A stretch of DNA of 64,000 nt from Trema orientale (lineage: Eukaryota; Streptophyta; Magnoliopsida; Rosales; Cannabaceae): positions 135,098 to 199,097 of the forward strand of contig JXTC01000294.1 of assembly GCA_002914845.1 (NCBI GenBank), read 5' to 3'. Of this stretch, positions 1 to 11,225 are shown one piece after another. Made by a program: the position numbers and the translations under genes. Position 1 is the stretch's first letter, and every line of letters starts with the position of its first letter. Under the pieces are notes generated by a model that ran no database searches, had not been told where the DNA came from, and worked only from the letters and a program-made list of their open reading frames with translations.

Positions 1-632
1 AAATAAATAAGTTTGGTTGTGTGCAACTCAACAACAAAAAAAAAAGAAAAAAAATAAAAAAAGAATAAGTGTTTGGCTATGTGTTAATGGAAGAAAAAGA
101 AATTTTGATTTTATTGGCATGTTACTTGGTGTGTGAAAGAATAGCTCTACATGAGTCCTAGAGTTAAACTTATGCAACCTTTGTTGAGAATAACTAAACT
201 TAATGAATCTAGTCAATTTATGTTAGGAGTAACATATTAGCTTGTCTAGAAGTTTTCACTTATATATTGAGAAAGAGTTTGTGAATACATTCGAATTCTC
301 GATTGACAACTCTAGTGGATTAATTAGTGTAAGAGGGGAATCAGGATATTGTGCGTTTAAACTATAGTTGGGGAATTAGTAAATCTAGGCATTTTTCTTA
401 TTGCTTGCTTTCATTCATTTTGCATGCTAGTTTAGTTACTTTGTTTTATTTCTTTAAAATCAATGTTTCAGTTGTTTGGATAAAGTTAGGGTTGAGATAA
501 TTTTGATACTTAGCATTGAATTAGAAATCAATCCTCGTGGGTTCGACACTCTACTTCCATATCTATATTACTTGTAACCGTGTGCACTTGCATAGGACTG
601 TGTGATTTTATAGTTGCATATTCCTACCAACA
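1..632 (+). mobile_element. ATH-C (Athila-like) LTR fragment, 3' part
   Basis: From about 170 to 632 this matches 54,500-54,975 on the same strand and, reversed, 55,588-56,020 and 6,942-7,500. The shared parts include the run around CCTCGTGGGTTCGACACTC and the end ...CCAACA. In the 55,588 copy that same end is followed by an Athila-type primer site, so it is the 3' end of an LTR. Bases 1-170 instead resemble the 3' non-coding stretch near 2,590-2,760, so the fragment is itself a composite. No coding content. The left end lies outside the window. Confidence 0.7.
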
Positions 633-1240
633 AAGTCCTCTTGTGATTTGCTCAATGAGACTCGGAGCCAATTTATTGTGCATGGGGGAGATACAAGGAG
701 TTTCTCACACTATGCCCGAATCATGGATTATCCCCAGAGTATCAAATACAAAATTTTCTCAACAACCTTCGGCCCGAAATAAGAATGTGGGTGGAAAGAG
801 GAAATGGTACTACCTATATTTACCAAGTATCCATTGATGACACTTATTGGTTGTTGGAAGACATGACCGACTTTGACTATCAGAGTTGGAATCATCTACG
901 AAGCCACCTCAATTTGGGAGATAATTCTAATATTTCGGTGCCATAGTGTGATACTCCACATCACCAAGAGGAGCCTTCTCTGGACCTTGAATATCTTTTT
1001 GCACAATTTTTGGAGGAGACTAGACTTCACCATGAGGAGTGGGAGAGAATGGAGACCATTCGTAATTCACAATTTGAGTCTCTTTATGACTCCTCTGAGG
1101 CCATGACAAGGGCGGTGGCTATGATTGATGCACATATCACAAATAATGATGAAAGCCATCGTGAGGAGCCGAGCACAAGTGGGAGGTTCTTGGGTTTGTT
1201 TGATGATGACGACTCAAGTGAGGAGGAGAATCAAGAGTAG
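633..1240 (+). pseudogene. Fossil Athila-like gag fragment (C-terminal part)
   Basis: Broken gag-like sequence directly after an LTR end. The stretch around 760-890 has the arrangement of the end of the Athila gag capsid region: a FLNNLRPEIR-type motif, a G-rich turn, then a leucine/acid-rich helix. It is comparable in layout to 31,410-31,560 in ATH-1. The stretch 985-1,240 encodes a charged, probably helical tail ending in an acidic run (DDDDSSEEE). No primer site, gag start or zinc knuckle is seen. A fossil with several breaks; the gag assignment rests on layout, not on a search. Confidence 0.55.
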
Positions 1241-3294
1241 ATCAAGGAGGAGGAATCACAAGACAACACTTGTGAATCTTTACCTTTTGAGATTCAAATC
1301 ATCATACCGCTACTATTCATGAAAGATCACATCTATGATGATCCTATGTGGCTAATACCTCCTCCACCACTATTAGCACTGTTCATTTAAGCCCACCAAA
1401 CACATGTATCGGTGCCAAATCAAGTTGAGTGTACGAGCCGATCACTTCCATATATCGCCAAGCCTGAAGGCGTTCAAAACCACGACCCATTTGATGTGTT
1501 GTATGACACATACTATGGGCGGAAGCCGCTATTTCGTTAGCTTCACCAATTTGTACATGAATAAGCCTAAAGATGTAAATTATGGAGAGGAGTCATACAC
1601 CATGCAAGTTAGAGTCACCTTGCCCAGAGCACCACCTTTGCTAACCATAATAGGAGGCGAGAATGTCTCGCCTCTCCGATACGTGTTCTTTTCCCTTATG
1701 CTTATATTGAGCATTTAAATTTTGAGAATACTGCCAATTTTGAGTTTGGGGGTGAAAACACTTATTGATCAATTATTCGTTAGATATGACTTTACTTGTG
1801 TGTTGATAGTTGTGACTTTTCTTCTTATGAGTTGGTTTCTTTTGGCAAATCTTTTATTCGCTTTTGTTTTCTTTTGCTTGTTTGAATAAGTTGTGAGTAT
1901 TGTTGAGATGAGACGACTTGATATTGATGATGAGCATAATCATTTAATGTTCTTTTAGGTCTTTTGAAATGTAATTCATTGAGATTATCTATGTGCTTGA
2001 CTCGGATTAATTGAACCTTATTATTTATTCTGCACATTTGAGCACAATAATCATAATCACTTGACTCTTTGAGCTTTTGAAGAAAACTTATGTGCATTAG
2101 ATTGGCATTGATATTTTATGAACTCTAGAACCCATTTGAGTGAAGCTTGAGACGAAATTCTACGTTAGGTGTCAATAGAGAAATGATTTAGGCCATGTAT
2201 GGACCGTTTGAGCCTTTCAAGCTAACCTTGATACATTATCATCCTAGTACACCCTTTTTGAGCCTATTTTCTACCTTTGTTTTTCTACCATATTTTTGGC
2301 AAACCAAAATAATGACCACCAACCCTTATCCTTTAGGCATGTTGATTGTTTTAAAGAGTTAATTTATGTTATGTTCATGTTGGGAGGAATGGTGGTGTTA
2401 CAAAGTATTGAAAAAAAAAAAGAAGTAATAAAAAAAGAGAAAAAAATGGAATAATTTGGTGAAAATTTTATGTCCTTACCCTCTATTTTGTTTTTCAACA
2501 TTGAAGACAATGTTAACTTTGAGTTTGGGGGAGTAGTTTTTTATTTTCATTATTTTGTCTTATTTCATATCTTTCGTTTAAAAAAAAATGAAAAAAATAA
2601 TAAGTGTTTGATGGAGTGTTGATAGAAGAGAAATTTAGTTAAAAAAAAGTATGGGAGTGCTATTTGATGTACCAAGGAATAACTCTACAAAGGTCATAGA
2701 TTAATATGCTTAAGAGTAATCTGAACCTCAATTTTTCCAAAATTATCTTATCTTTGCCTAAGCTAACATTACAAGCTTAATGAAAGACCTTTTGATCTTT
2801 GATGATATACTAACATACATTAGTGGAGAGCAACATGAAAAATAGGCATATGGTAGTTCCAAATTGCATCATATAGAGATATTTCATTGTCTATCGAAAT
2901 GCACAAGTCTATCTGAAGTTAATTTGGTTAAGTAATATTGATTTTGCACATACTTATATGTTAAGAGTCTTGAGTGGAGTTAAATTTATGCTTGAAGTTG
3001 AAAATCTATATAATCTCAATGTTTGCATTTTCTTTGAGCTTAGAACATTTTGTGTCCTTGGAGATACTTGCACGGTTTTTTTGATTCGATACGAAACTCA
3101 CACTTTATTGTTTATATCATTAGTACTTGATTTATGTTTTGTATTTCTTTTTCTTGTTTTGTTTTGCTTAAGGACAAGCAAATATTCGAGTTTGGGAGTA
3201 TTTAATGAGTAATTAATTCACTCACAAATTAAGTATCATTCAGCTCAAATAATTGTAAGTTCTCAAGCATTTATGTTGGTTTGATGTGCTTTTG
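1241..3294 (+). mobile_element. 3' region of an Athila-like fossil, no pol
   Basis: AT-rich, no domain recognised. Three polypurine-like tracts of the form GAGTTTGGGGG lie near 1,741-1,753, 2,519-2,531 and 3,189-3,198. In ATH-1 the same type of tract sits before the 3' reading region, after it, and at the LTR edge, so this stretch is probably the post-gag to pre-LTR part of an Athila relative. The bases around 3,165-3,200 resemble the ATH-1 sequence just before its 3' LTR. A 104-codon open stretch at 1,404-1,718 has no recognised domain; I do not call it a gene. The sequence is cut by a TK-A LTR near 3,295. Confidence 0.5.
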
Positions 3295-3823
3295 AATGCA
3301 ATACTATATGCACATGCATTAAAATCATGTCTGTTCATAACTTGGTCAAATAGTAGTTTTTCGATAAAATGCATTTTTCATGCTTTTCGGAGCCAAATTC
3401 ACTGTGTGTTTAACACGTCAAATAACTTTAATTTAATGTCTAGGACTCATTTATAGCATTTAATTTTTCAGCTCCAGGTAAGCACGAGGTAGCATTTACG
3501 ACACTGATTTATGTTTATTACATTAAGCTAACTTAGATTCAGCTTAATCGCGTAATGTTATTTTTGTGTATTCTAAAAAATGAGTGCTAATACTAAGTTT
3601 CCATTATTAATTGGAGTCTAATTGACTTATTTATATGTTCAATAATTTGTTATGGGGTTAGGTTCCACCAGATTATAATAAGACTTGTCACATGGGATTA
3701 TAAGTCAAAGTATGACTAGTTTTCACTTTCTAAGCTAGGATTCACCAACTTTGTCTACATTTGGGTGTATAGGAGTGACCAGCAGTGTGGTAGTATGCTA
3801 AGGATATTTTAGAGCTGTACACA
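3295..3823 (+). mobile_element. TK-A LTR fragment, left part
   Basis: Matches TK-A LTR sequence such as 36,400-36,920 on the same strand. It begins inside the LTR, not at its TG end, and is interrupted at 3,824 by a solo LTR; the same LTR resumes at 6,819. No coding content. The final five bases ACACA (3,819-3,823) are the left target-site repeat of the inserted LTR. Confidence 0.7.
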
Positions 3824-6818
3824 TGTGGTGCCTAAGATTCTCACATGCATACTAAGCCAATAATAAACATGTTCTAATTGCATATTAGGCATCTAGAATT
3901 CATTAATACCAGTTTCATAAAAACATGCTCATTCCTTATGTTATGTGCATTTACATACGTATTATTACACTAATGATTGTTGAAGTGTCCTGATATAGTG
4001 TAAATATTCAATACCCTCAGAGAGAGCTCGGTGTGCTAAATAAAATAAAATAAAATATTTATGAAAGCAATACTATGTGCATATGCATTAAATTAACCTT
4101 TGTTGATAACTTGGTCAAATAGTAGTTTTTCGGTAAAATACAATTTTCACGCTTTTTAGAGCTAAATTCACTGTGTGTTTAACACGTCAAATAGCTTTAA
4201 TTCAATGTCTGGGACTCATTTATAGCATTTTATTTGTCGGCTCTAGGTAAGCACGAGGTGGCATTCACGACACTAATTTGTGTGTTATTGCACTAAGCTA
4301 GCTTAGATTCAGCTTAATCGCATAATGTCATAGTTGTGCATTCTATTAATTGGGCAGTTATACTATGTTTGCATTATTAATTGGAGTCTAACTGACTTTT
4401 TTTTTTATATTTAATGATTGGTTATGGGGCTAGGTTCCACCAGATTACAATAAGATTGGCCATATAGGATCATAAGTCAAAGTATGATTAGATTTCACTT
4501 TCTAAGCTAGGTTTCAATATTTTGGTCTACACTTGAGTGTATAGGATTGACCAGCAACAGGGTGAGTATGCAAAGGATGTTTTAGAGCTTGACACATGGA
4601 AAGTAAAGAGCAAAATACCCAAAATGCCCCTTAGAATTTAAGTATTGCTATTTCTTAGTCATTAAGTATCACTTTTAGACCAAATCTGGTTATTTCTTTC
4701 CTCTTCTTCTCCAGCCACGACCTGAGCCTCTCCAACACCTTTTTAGACTTCTCTCAACTTTCCTTAACCATCTCCAAGATTTTCCAAGTTGTAGAACTCA
4801 AGTTGGAGCTCTAGAAAGCAAGATAGATCAAAACTAGTCAAGGTAATTCTACTAGTTCTTCTTCCTAGGTCTTGTTCTTTAATTTTAGTTCTCCACTTGT
4901 TCCCACCTAAATTATAGTTCCTCTAGGTTCTCTTGAGTCCTAAAATCAGTTTTAAAGCCTTGGGAATCAGTTTGGTAGAGGTAGAAGGTAAGAACTTTAG
5001 AAAAAGCTCAGACTAGTCAAGGTGAGCACTATGTAGGATTTTGAACTTATAATAATTTCTTTTATTTCAGCTCTTAAATCAAAGCTATTATTTGATGAAT
5101 AATGGTCCTAGGAACTCTTATATATTGCTGGAATATATAATTTAAGTGGAGAATTCAAGTTACACCTAGAGCCCCAAATTTGCTAATTGTAGATTCAAGA
5201 GTTTCCATGGGCGTATTAAGCTTTCTATACTTATAATCTAGTTTTTTCAACTTGCAATGGATATGTCATGGATTCTATTATTTATTCCATTAATTTAGTT
5301 ACTGTTTGTAGCCATAGATAAGTGCACAAATTATTTTAAACTTGTCTAAACCGAAAAAGATTTCAAATGTTCTTCTATGTTGGTTTTGATGTTTCTTTCG
5401 ATGTGTATATGTGAGAATTATCTTGTAAAATATTATTACAGGTTTAAAACCATGATTTTAATCATGTGAAAATATCCTAAAAATAGGGGAGGTGCTGTCC
5501 AAATATTTTTAAAATAAAATGGCACCATTTAGAGGTAAATGGACTAGTTTTACAAAATTAGGTGCCATTTTAGATCATTTTTGTGCTAATGAATTAACAT
5601 TCATATTTTACTACTTTTGAACAGTTTTTCAATGCTAGTTATTGACCACCTAGTACCTTAAGTGATTTGTACACTTCTGAGTCATTTTAAGATCAAGTTT
5701 CCTAAATTGGTGAAAGCTCTGATTTCGGTCTTGTTCAATTATCTTGATGCATTCTTTTAACAAAATGTGCATTTTGAATAACAGTAAATTATGACAGGTG
5801 AAAAGCACACCAATCTCTAGAGGATATTGACCTTTTCCACAATTTATTTCTATTCAGGACATAAGGTAAGTAAACACTTACAACTGCATCACAAGAATCA
5901 TATGGAAGATATCATTATGTGAAATTTACTTATTCTTGAAAGTTACGATAGGGCATGTGCATGGCATGTCTTGCATGCAAATTGAGAATTTCATTACAGA
6001 GTATTTAAAAAATGAGTACCATTGTACCAATTTTATAAGATAAGTTTTAATAGCAATTGCTAGTCTGTCGGAGCTGGGTGGGTAAGTCTGTTGATGCAGA
6101 CTCTCCTGTTGAAGCGAGACTTGCGGATCTTATGATGTGTCTCATTAAAGCATGACAATATTAGCACGGTGTGGGATACTCCTTTGATGAGTGAAGGAGT
6201 TTTCAAAAACCTCACATGATGGTCGCACATTATTTTTACTCTTGGCCAGAATTTCCGCCCAATGTTATCACGGCCTATTGACTTATGGGACTAGCAATGC
6301 ATTAGAGGGCCCAACTATGAATAATTTTTAAGGAAAATAGATGGACTCAAATGTTTATGAAAGAAAAGGGTACAATGGGAACTTTATGGGATTTTAAAAC
6401 ATACATAAGTATGCATAGTTTTTACAAACTGAGCTGTAGCTCATTTTAGTCTTGTGATACAGATGAGGAGGCACATTTTGGTGTTGACTATCTGGTTGCC
6501 TGGCTTGCCTTTTGTCACCATGATCATACAGATGTGGACGAGCTTGACCTGTGGACGACATTTTTTTTGGTTTCAGATATATTAGTATAATGTAAATAAT
6601 ACTACTGATGGCAAAATAGACTGGTGAAAACTTCTTTTGATTGTACATTTTGTAAAGACACTTTTAACAAGAAATGCCATGCAGTTGTTTTGTTTAAAGG
6701 GTTTAGAAACTTCAAATTTGCCCACCTTTTTATAAAACTAAAGATAATGTTTAAGAAAGAATAATACTTCCATAGTTTAGCTATATAAGACAATATGGTT
6801 AAACTAGGGGGTGTTACA
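3824..6818 (+). mobile_element. Solo LTR, diverged TK-A subfamily, 2,995 bp
   Basis: Starts TGTGGTGCC and ends GGGTGTTACA, and is flanked by perfect 5-bp repeats ACACA at 3,819-3,823 and 6,819-6,823. The interior follows the TK-A LTR closely over most of its length (for example 3,855-5,880) and then drifts from it between about 6,000 and 6,400 and again before the end. It keeps the TK-A palindrome at 6,430-6,443. No internal region, primer site or second LTR is attached, so it is a solo LTR, most simply left by LTR-LTR recombination. It looks whole as an LTR. Confidence 0.85.
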
Positions 6819-6941
6819 ACACATGAAAAGTAGTGTAAAATACCTAAAATATCCCTCAGAATTTAAGTTATGTCATTCTTAAGTCAATAAGTGCCACTTT
6901 TAGACCAAATCTGGTCATTTCCATTTCATCTCTCTCCAGCC
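6819..6941 (+). mobile_element. TK-A LTR fragment, right part
   Basis: Continues the LTR interrupted at 3,823: the first bases repeat ACACA, and the run to 6,941 matches 36,930-37,040 of the solo TK-A LTR. It stops abruptly against an ATH-C-type LTR end (TGTTGG). Confidence 0.65.
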
Positions 6942-7738
6942 TGTTGGGCTATTTCTAACACACAAACACCGCAAGTATACGAGTCGTAACAAGTAATATA
7001 GAAGTAAGAGAGTGTCGATCCCATGAGGAGTACTTGATTTACAAATGCCAAGTACTAACCAAAACTAGCTTCTAATTTATCCAAACGATAATAAGGTGAT
7101 TGTTTGAGCAAGAATTGAAAAATAAAAACAATGTAAAAGGTAAGAGTGGAAACCGAAATTAAGCAACCAAAATAGTTCTTAAAGCAATAGTAAGGAACCT
7201 AGGGATGCAATCTACCCTCTAACTCCTCCAACTACTTATTTTCCTTATAACACAATTATCCATTTAGAATTGACAACCGAGAATCCTATTGTATTCACTA
7301 CTTTTTTTCAAGACATAAGTGAAAATGTCTAAACAAGATAATATGTTACTCCTAACATAAATTGATTAGACTCTTTAAGTTGGGTAATTCTCACACAAAG
7401 TTGCATAAGTTACATCAGTATATTCCTATCCCATGTAAACTTATCCGATACTAGGCAATCCTATGTTGTTCAACCTATGTCTAAACCTAAACTCCCCTTT
7501 CCAAGTTCATATAGGTTTCACAACACAATAAGTTTAATGGCCAAATAAACAGAAGCATTAAGTACAAAGTAAAACAATTAACTCGTCAATGGATATCAAG
7601 AACAAGTGAGGAAAAAAAAAACAATTGAATTACATTAGAAGTTTGATTACATCCCTAGAGAAAGAGTTTAGTTCATAGTCATATCAAGAGAAACACAACA
7701 GAAATGATATAGCTGATACACATCCATAGCAGAAAAAT
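6942..7738 (-). mobile_element. ATH-C-like LTR fragment, minus strand
   Basis: Begins TGTTGGGC, the same terminal form (TGTTGG) as the minus-strand LTR at 55,588. It then follows that LTR in reverse, including the reversed GACACTCTACTTC motif near 7,010 and the 'ATATGTTACTCCTAACAT' stretch near 7,342. It is a diverged relative of ATH-C. No primer site adjoins it on the left, so it is a solo or cut LTR. On the right it meets a TK-B LTR start. Confidence 0.65.
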
Positions 7739-8510
7739 TGTGATATCCTAAATTTTCTAATGATACCCAAATTCCTCACATAATTAAAGAGCCAATAATA
7801 ACTGATTAGATAACATTTTCATTTATATTAGTACCATGTTTGCATACTCCGTTAAGTTTTGATTTTAAATTATTATGATTATTAACTTTTATTACGTATT
7901 GAGATATTTTGCAGTGAAATGCTCCGAAACTGTTCTTTGGTACAAGTTTTGACGTGTATTAAATTAATTAATAAACATTACATATTTGCATTTTGGTCAA
8001 CTATTAGTGTTATTTTATTTAAATATTATTTTAGACTATACATCTCTTGAGTTCACGTGTGGTCCTAATATTTAGACATATTTTTATTTATAAATTTAGC
8101 GTTTTCTTCTTTTTCTAATATGCATTATATATATGATAAGTCTAATCATTAATTCTTTTTATTGATACCATTTATAAGTTATTAAAAAAAAAAAGAATTA
8201 GTAATATTCCTAGTGAACTGACTTGGTTCACTATGTAAGTAGGTTAAAAAAAAAAAGAAATTCCTATCTTCATTTATCAGTATAATACTTCATTATTTGC
8301 ACCACCAACTAGAGGCAGTCAATTATTATGTTCTCCATTTTTATCATGGTTGTCTGTGATTCCTTGAGTTTGAGTTGGTTTGAAATAGTTTGAGAGTTCA
8401 CCATGTCATATTTGAGAGATATTAGGCATACCAGCTGATATAATACTCATTATTAGGTGATTAATTCTTTATTTTTTTCATTACTTTCTTTCAATTCCAC
8501 GAAGTGATGT
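7739..8510 (+). mobile_element. TK-B LTR 5' fragment
   Basis: Starts TGTGATATCCTAAATTTTC, followed by the 'CCTCACATAATTAAAGAGCC' run typical of TK-B LTR starts (8,511; 25,278; 62,687). Only the first ~770 bases are present before another TK-B LTR begins. It contains a perfect 8-bp-stem hairpin at 8,211-8,233. The rest of this LTR is not found after the next element, so it is a remnant. Confidence 0.75.
8211..8233 (+). other. Hairpin, TK-B LTR, variant stem
   Basis: TAGTGAAC and GTTCACTA pair perfectly over 8 bp around a 7-nt loop. It lies 472 bases into the LTR, close to where three other TK-B LTRs carry a different hairpin (CCGACTT/AAGTCGG type). Seen directly; the function is unknown. Confidence 0.6.
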
Positions 8511-9037
8511 TGTGATATCCTAAATTTCTAAGTGACACCCAGCTCCTCACATAATTAAAGAGCCAATATAACATGATTGCACAATATTTTCTTTTATATA
8601 TTAATGCATTTATGTGCGTATAATTTCGAGTATTTATTTTAGTACACTGGTTATTTTATAATCTTTATTTGTGAAGCGATTTTACAGTGAAATGCTCAGG
8701 ACACGCTTATTGGTACTAATTCGATGTATATTAGGCCAATTACTTAATTTTGATTAATGGACATTTTATTTAATTAATAAAAATAGTTTACATAAATTAA
8801 TGTTTGAACTAATTGTTTGTTTTTACTTTTTTTCTTCTCATTATGTCTGATTATACTAATTTTAAATTACTTAATCCTATATATATCTTAATTTTCACAT
8901 TACTATATGTTAAATTATTATTAATATTATTATTATTACTTTAGTTTAGTTTAATTACTATTTGATGTATTATAATCTGTATACTTTACCTAAAAAAAAA
9001 AAAGGAAAAGGACAAAAAAGAGGGAGGGGGGTTAACA

Positions 9038-9056
9038 CCGACTTATTTGAAGTCGG
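9038..9056 (+). other. Hairpin, TK-B LTR (CCGACTT/AAGTCGG)
   Basis: Perfect 7-bp stem with loop ATTTG, 527 bases into the LTR. The same stem with loop AATCA is at 25,740-25,758, and a one-wobble version with loop TGGCT is at 63,170-63,188. The stem is conserved while the loop varies. Confidence 0.65.
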
Positions 9057-10557
9057 CAACAATTTCAAGATCAACATATATTACTCTCTTTTGTTTCATT
9101 GTTATTCACTCTCTTCACCATTAGCTTACCCTTCTCATTATCCTCACTTCTCTCTACTCTGTTTGTATATGAATTGATTTAATTATGGATAAAGTGCTAA
9201 AATCTCTTTTCTTCATTTAAAGCTCTTGTAGGAAAGGTACTTCTTTCTAACTAAGACATATATCTGACCATACTTCGAGAAACTTTCCACTTACGATTTT
9301 GACTAGTTCTTTTAATTTTCGATAGTTCATATCTATATTTGTGTATTGAAATCCGTGAATAGTAGGGAGTTTTAGATGCTATGCACTACTAATTGTCCTT
9401 GTTCTATTTTAATGTTTGTAATAAATTGAGGCTTAATTTAGTTTATGGTTCTGTCTGATGGTTTGTTAAAAACGTATATGGCCAAGTTGACAATAACGTA
9501 AATGGGTTTTAATGACATGGGATGGCTAATAGGTAATTATTAATTAATTAATAATACAATTCTAAGTGTTGGAATTCGAAACCGCATTGGAACATCAATA
9601 TTAGATTCAGAAAATAGTTTCTTTTGTTGTGTTCTTGTTGTATATGCGGTAACCAAAGATTGATTATATTTTGTCTAGTATAGTAAAGTTAAATAAAATA
9701 GAGACTGTAGAGTAGTCCCCAGAAGAGAGGAATATTGTTATTTATTATCTAAGATAGATCTTTACTATCATAATATTTGATTTAGTCTGGAAGATTCTAT
9801 ACGTTTGAATCTATATCAAGTATTTGCCATTTGTTATTAAACATTTCTTTCACTTTATGTGAGTTATATAGTACTTAATTTTTATGTTATTCATAAGAGT
9901 TAATGAGTCCAAATATTAATCTTTATTAATCATTTTACTTATTTTAATTTTTCCGTGTACATATGATAGTATCTACTTTGTTAATTCCCTTGAAAATTAT
10001 TGGTTATCTTAGAATTGTTGATAAGAAACTTTGGCCTCATTTGACTTTATAAAGCTAAATGTTTTATTTAAATTTTTGGATTGAAAAACCTGTAGTGAAT
10101 GAATAACTGCTTTGTGTATGAGAAATTGTCTCATGCTTGGAAATATTTAAGAAATTAGCATTATCATTTTGTTATGTAAATTAAATGCACCAATTCATGT
10201 AGTACAATATTCTTAGTAATCAAAAGAATCTGTCATTGGCTAAATGTTAGGAACACATCGATTGTACCTTCAGCAAAGAGCATTTCACAAGTAAAGATAT
10301 AAAAAAAAAGAAGAGAGAAAGAAAAGAAAAGAAGAAGAAAGAGCTCGGAATCGAGGTAAGTAACATCACACCTGCAATGTAAGAAATTCTCTGTTTCTGT
10401 AAACCAGTGGAATCTGTGAATGTGAAATTTGTGCATATGTGTACATACGTATTTGTCATTTCGCTTTACAAGAAACATGAACACGTGGTGTATTTATATT
10501 TCCTGACGAGTATTGGTGAATAAGGTGTGGCGGGCCAGCGCCCAAATATATGATATG

Positions 10558-10617
10558 GTTCCTTCGGGAACACTCTGGTCCTTTCGAGGACACTATGGTT
10601 CCGTCGGGAACACTCTG
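10558..10617 (+). other. Array of three 20-nt tetraloop hairpins in TK-B LTR
   Basis: Three units start at 10,558, 10,578 and 10,598. Each is a 5-bp stem around a 4-nt loop followed by the spacer ACTCTG or ACTATG. Units 1 and 3 have the stem GTTCC/GGAAC, unit 2 has GTCCT/AGGAC. The loops are TTCG, TTCG and GTCG. Both arms change together in unit 2. In RNA, C(UUCG)G is a known extra-stable tetraloop. The array lies about 650 bases before the primer site. It is kept in the second TK-B LTR at 20,866-20,925. Confidence 0.7.
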
Positions 10618-11213
10618 ACGGCGGTATGGGGTGGACCTCTGCTGTACACAGAGGGGATTTTCTGGGGCTCGAGACTTCCATATAGCTTATGATACGTTAT
10701 ATATTCTCTGAGTGGCTCAGTATGCGATTCACGGTCTTGTCAGGCAATACAATATACACAGGGATCCCAATCATATGATTATCTATTCTCTGTCATGTGC
10801 GCTTTGCATTTGCATACATTACTTACCGAGTTTTATACTCACAAATATTCTTACATTGCATAGGGTACTGATGCTACGTGAGTTAGAGGAGGAGCACTGA
10901 CTTTCCAACTGCGGCCTGTGTATATAAGCATTTTGACGCTGTGGTTTTCTGACTGAGAATTTTATATCTATTTTAAGTGTGTGTACATTATGTATATTTT
11001 ATGAGAGACCCACTTTGCCAGGGTGTATATATGTATGCATCAAAGTATGTATAATTATGAGTGGAGTTTTCTTTTTTCTCCTACAAAGTTTAGATTTTTC
11101 TTTTTTATTTTTCCCAATTTTATCAGTTCTAAGTCGAGTAGCGTCTCTTGATCTCACTAAATATTTATATAAATATCCTTACGTATGTGTGTGGGATCGG
11201 GGGATGTTACAGT

Positions 11214-11225
11214 TGGTATCAGAGC
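11214..11225 (+). other. Primer binding site, tRNA-iMet type
   Basis: TGGTATCAGAGC, two bases after the LTR end TTACA. This is the standard minus-strand primer site of many plant Ty3/gypsy elements and fixes both the LTR edge and the strand. Confidence 0.9.

Larger units (their letters stand above)
8511..11211 (+). repeat. 5' LTR of TK-B copy 1 (2,701 bp)
   Basis: Starts TGTGATATCC and ends GGGATGTTACA, two bases before the primer site. A possible left target repeat is GATGT (8,506-8,510); its partner is lost. It contains a 7-bp hairpin at 9,038-9,056 and a three-unit tetraloop hairpin array at 10,558-10,617. It also holds short open stretches (for example minus strand 10,466-10,681) that recur in the other TK-B LTR only because the LTRs are homologous. 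Confidence 0.85.

Noticed and set aside
10558-10617. CRISPR-like short repeat array
   Set aside because: Three contiguous 20-nt units with short spacers that are themselves repeated, within a plant LTR; no array or cas context.
10466-10681. Minus-strand open stretch also present at 20,774-20,998
   Set aside because: Both lie in homologous TK-B LTRs over the tetraloop hairpin array; the likeness is explained by LTR copying, and no domain is seen.
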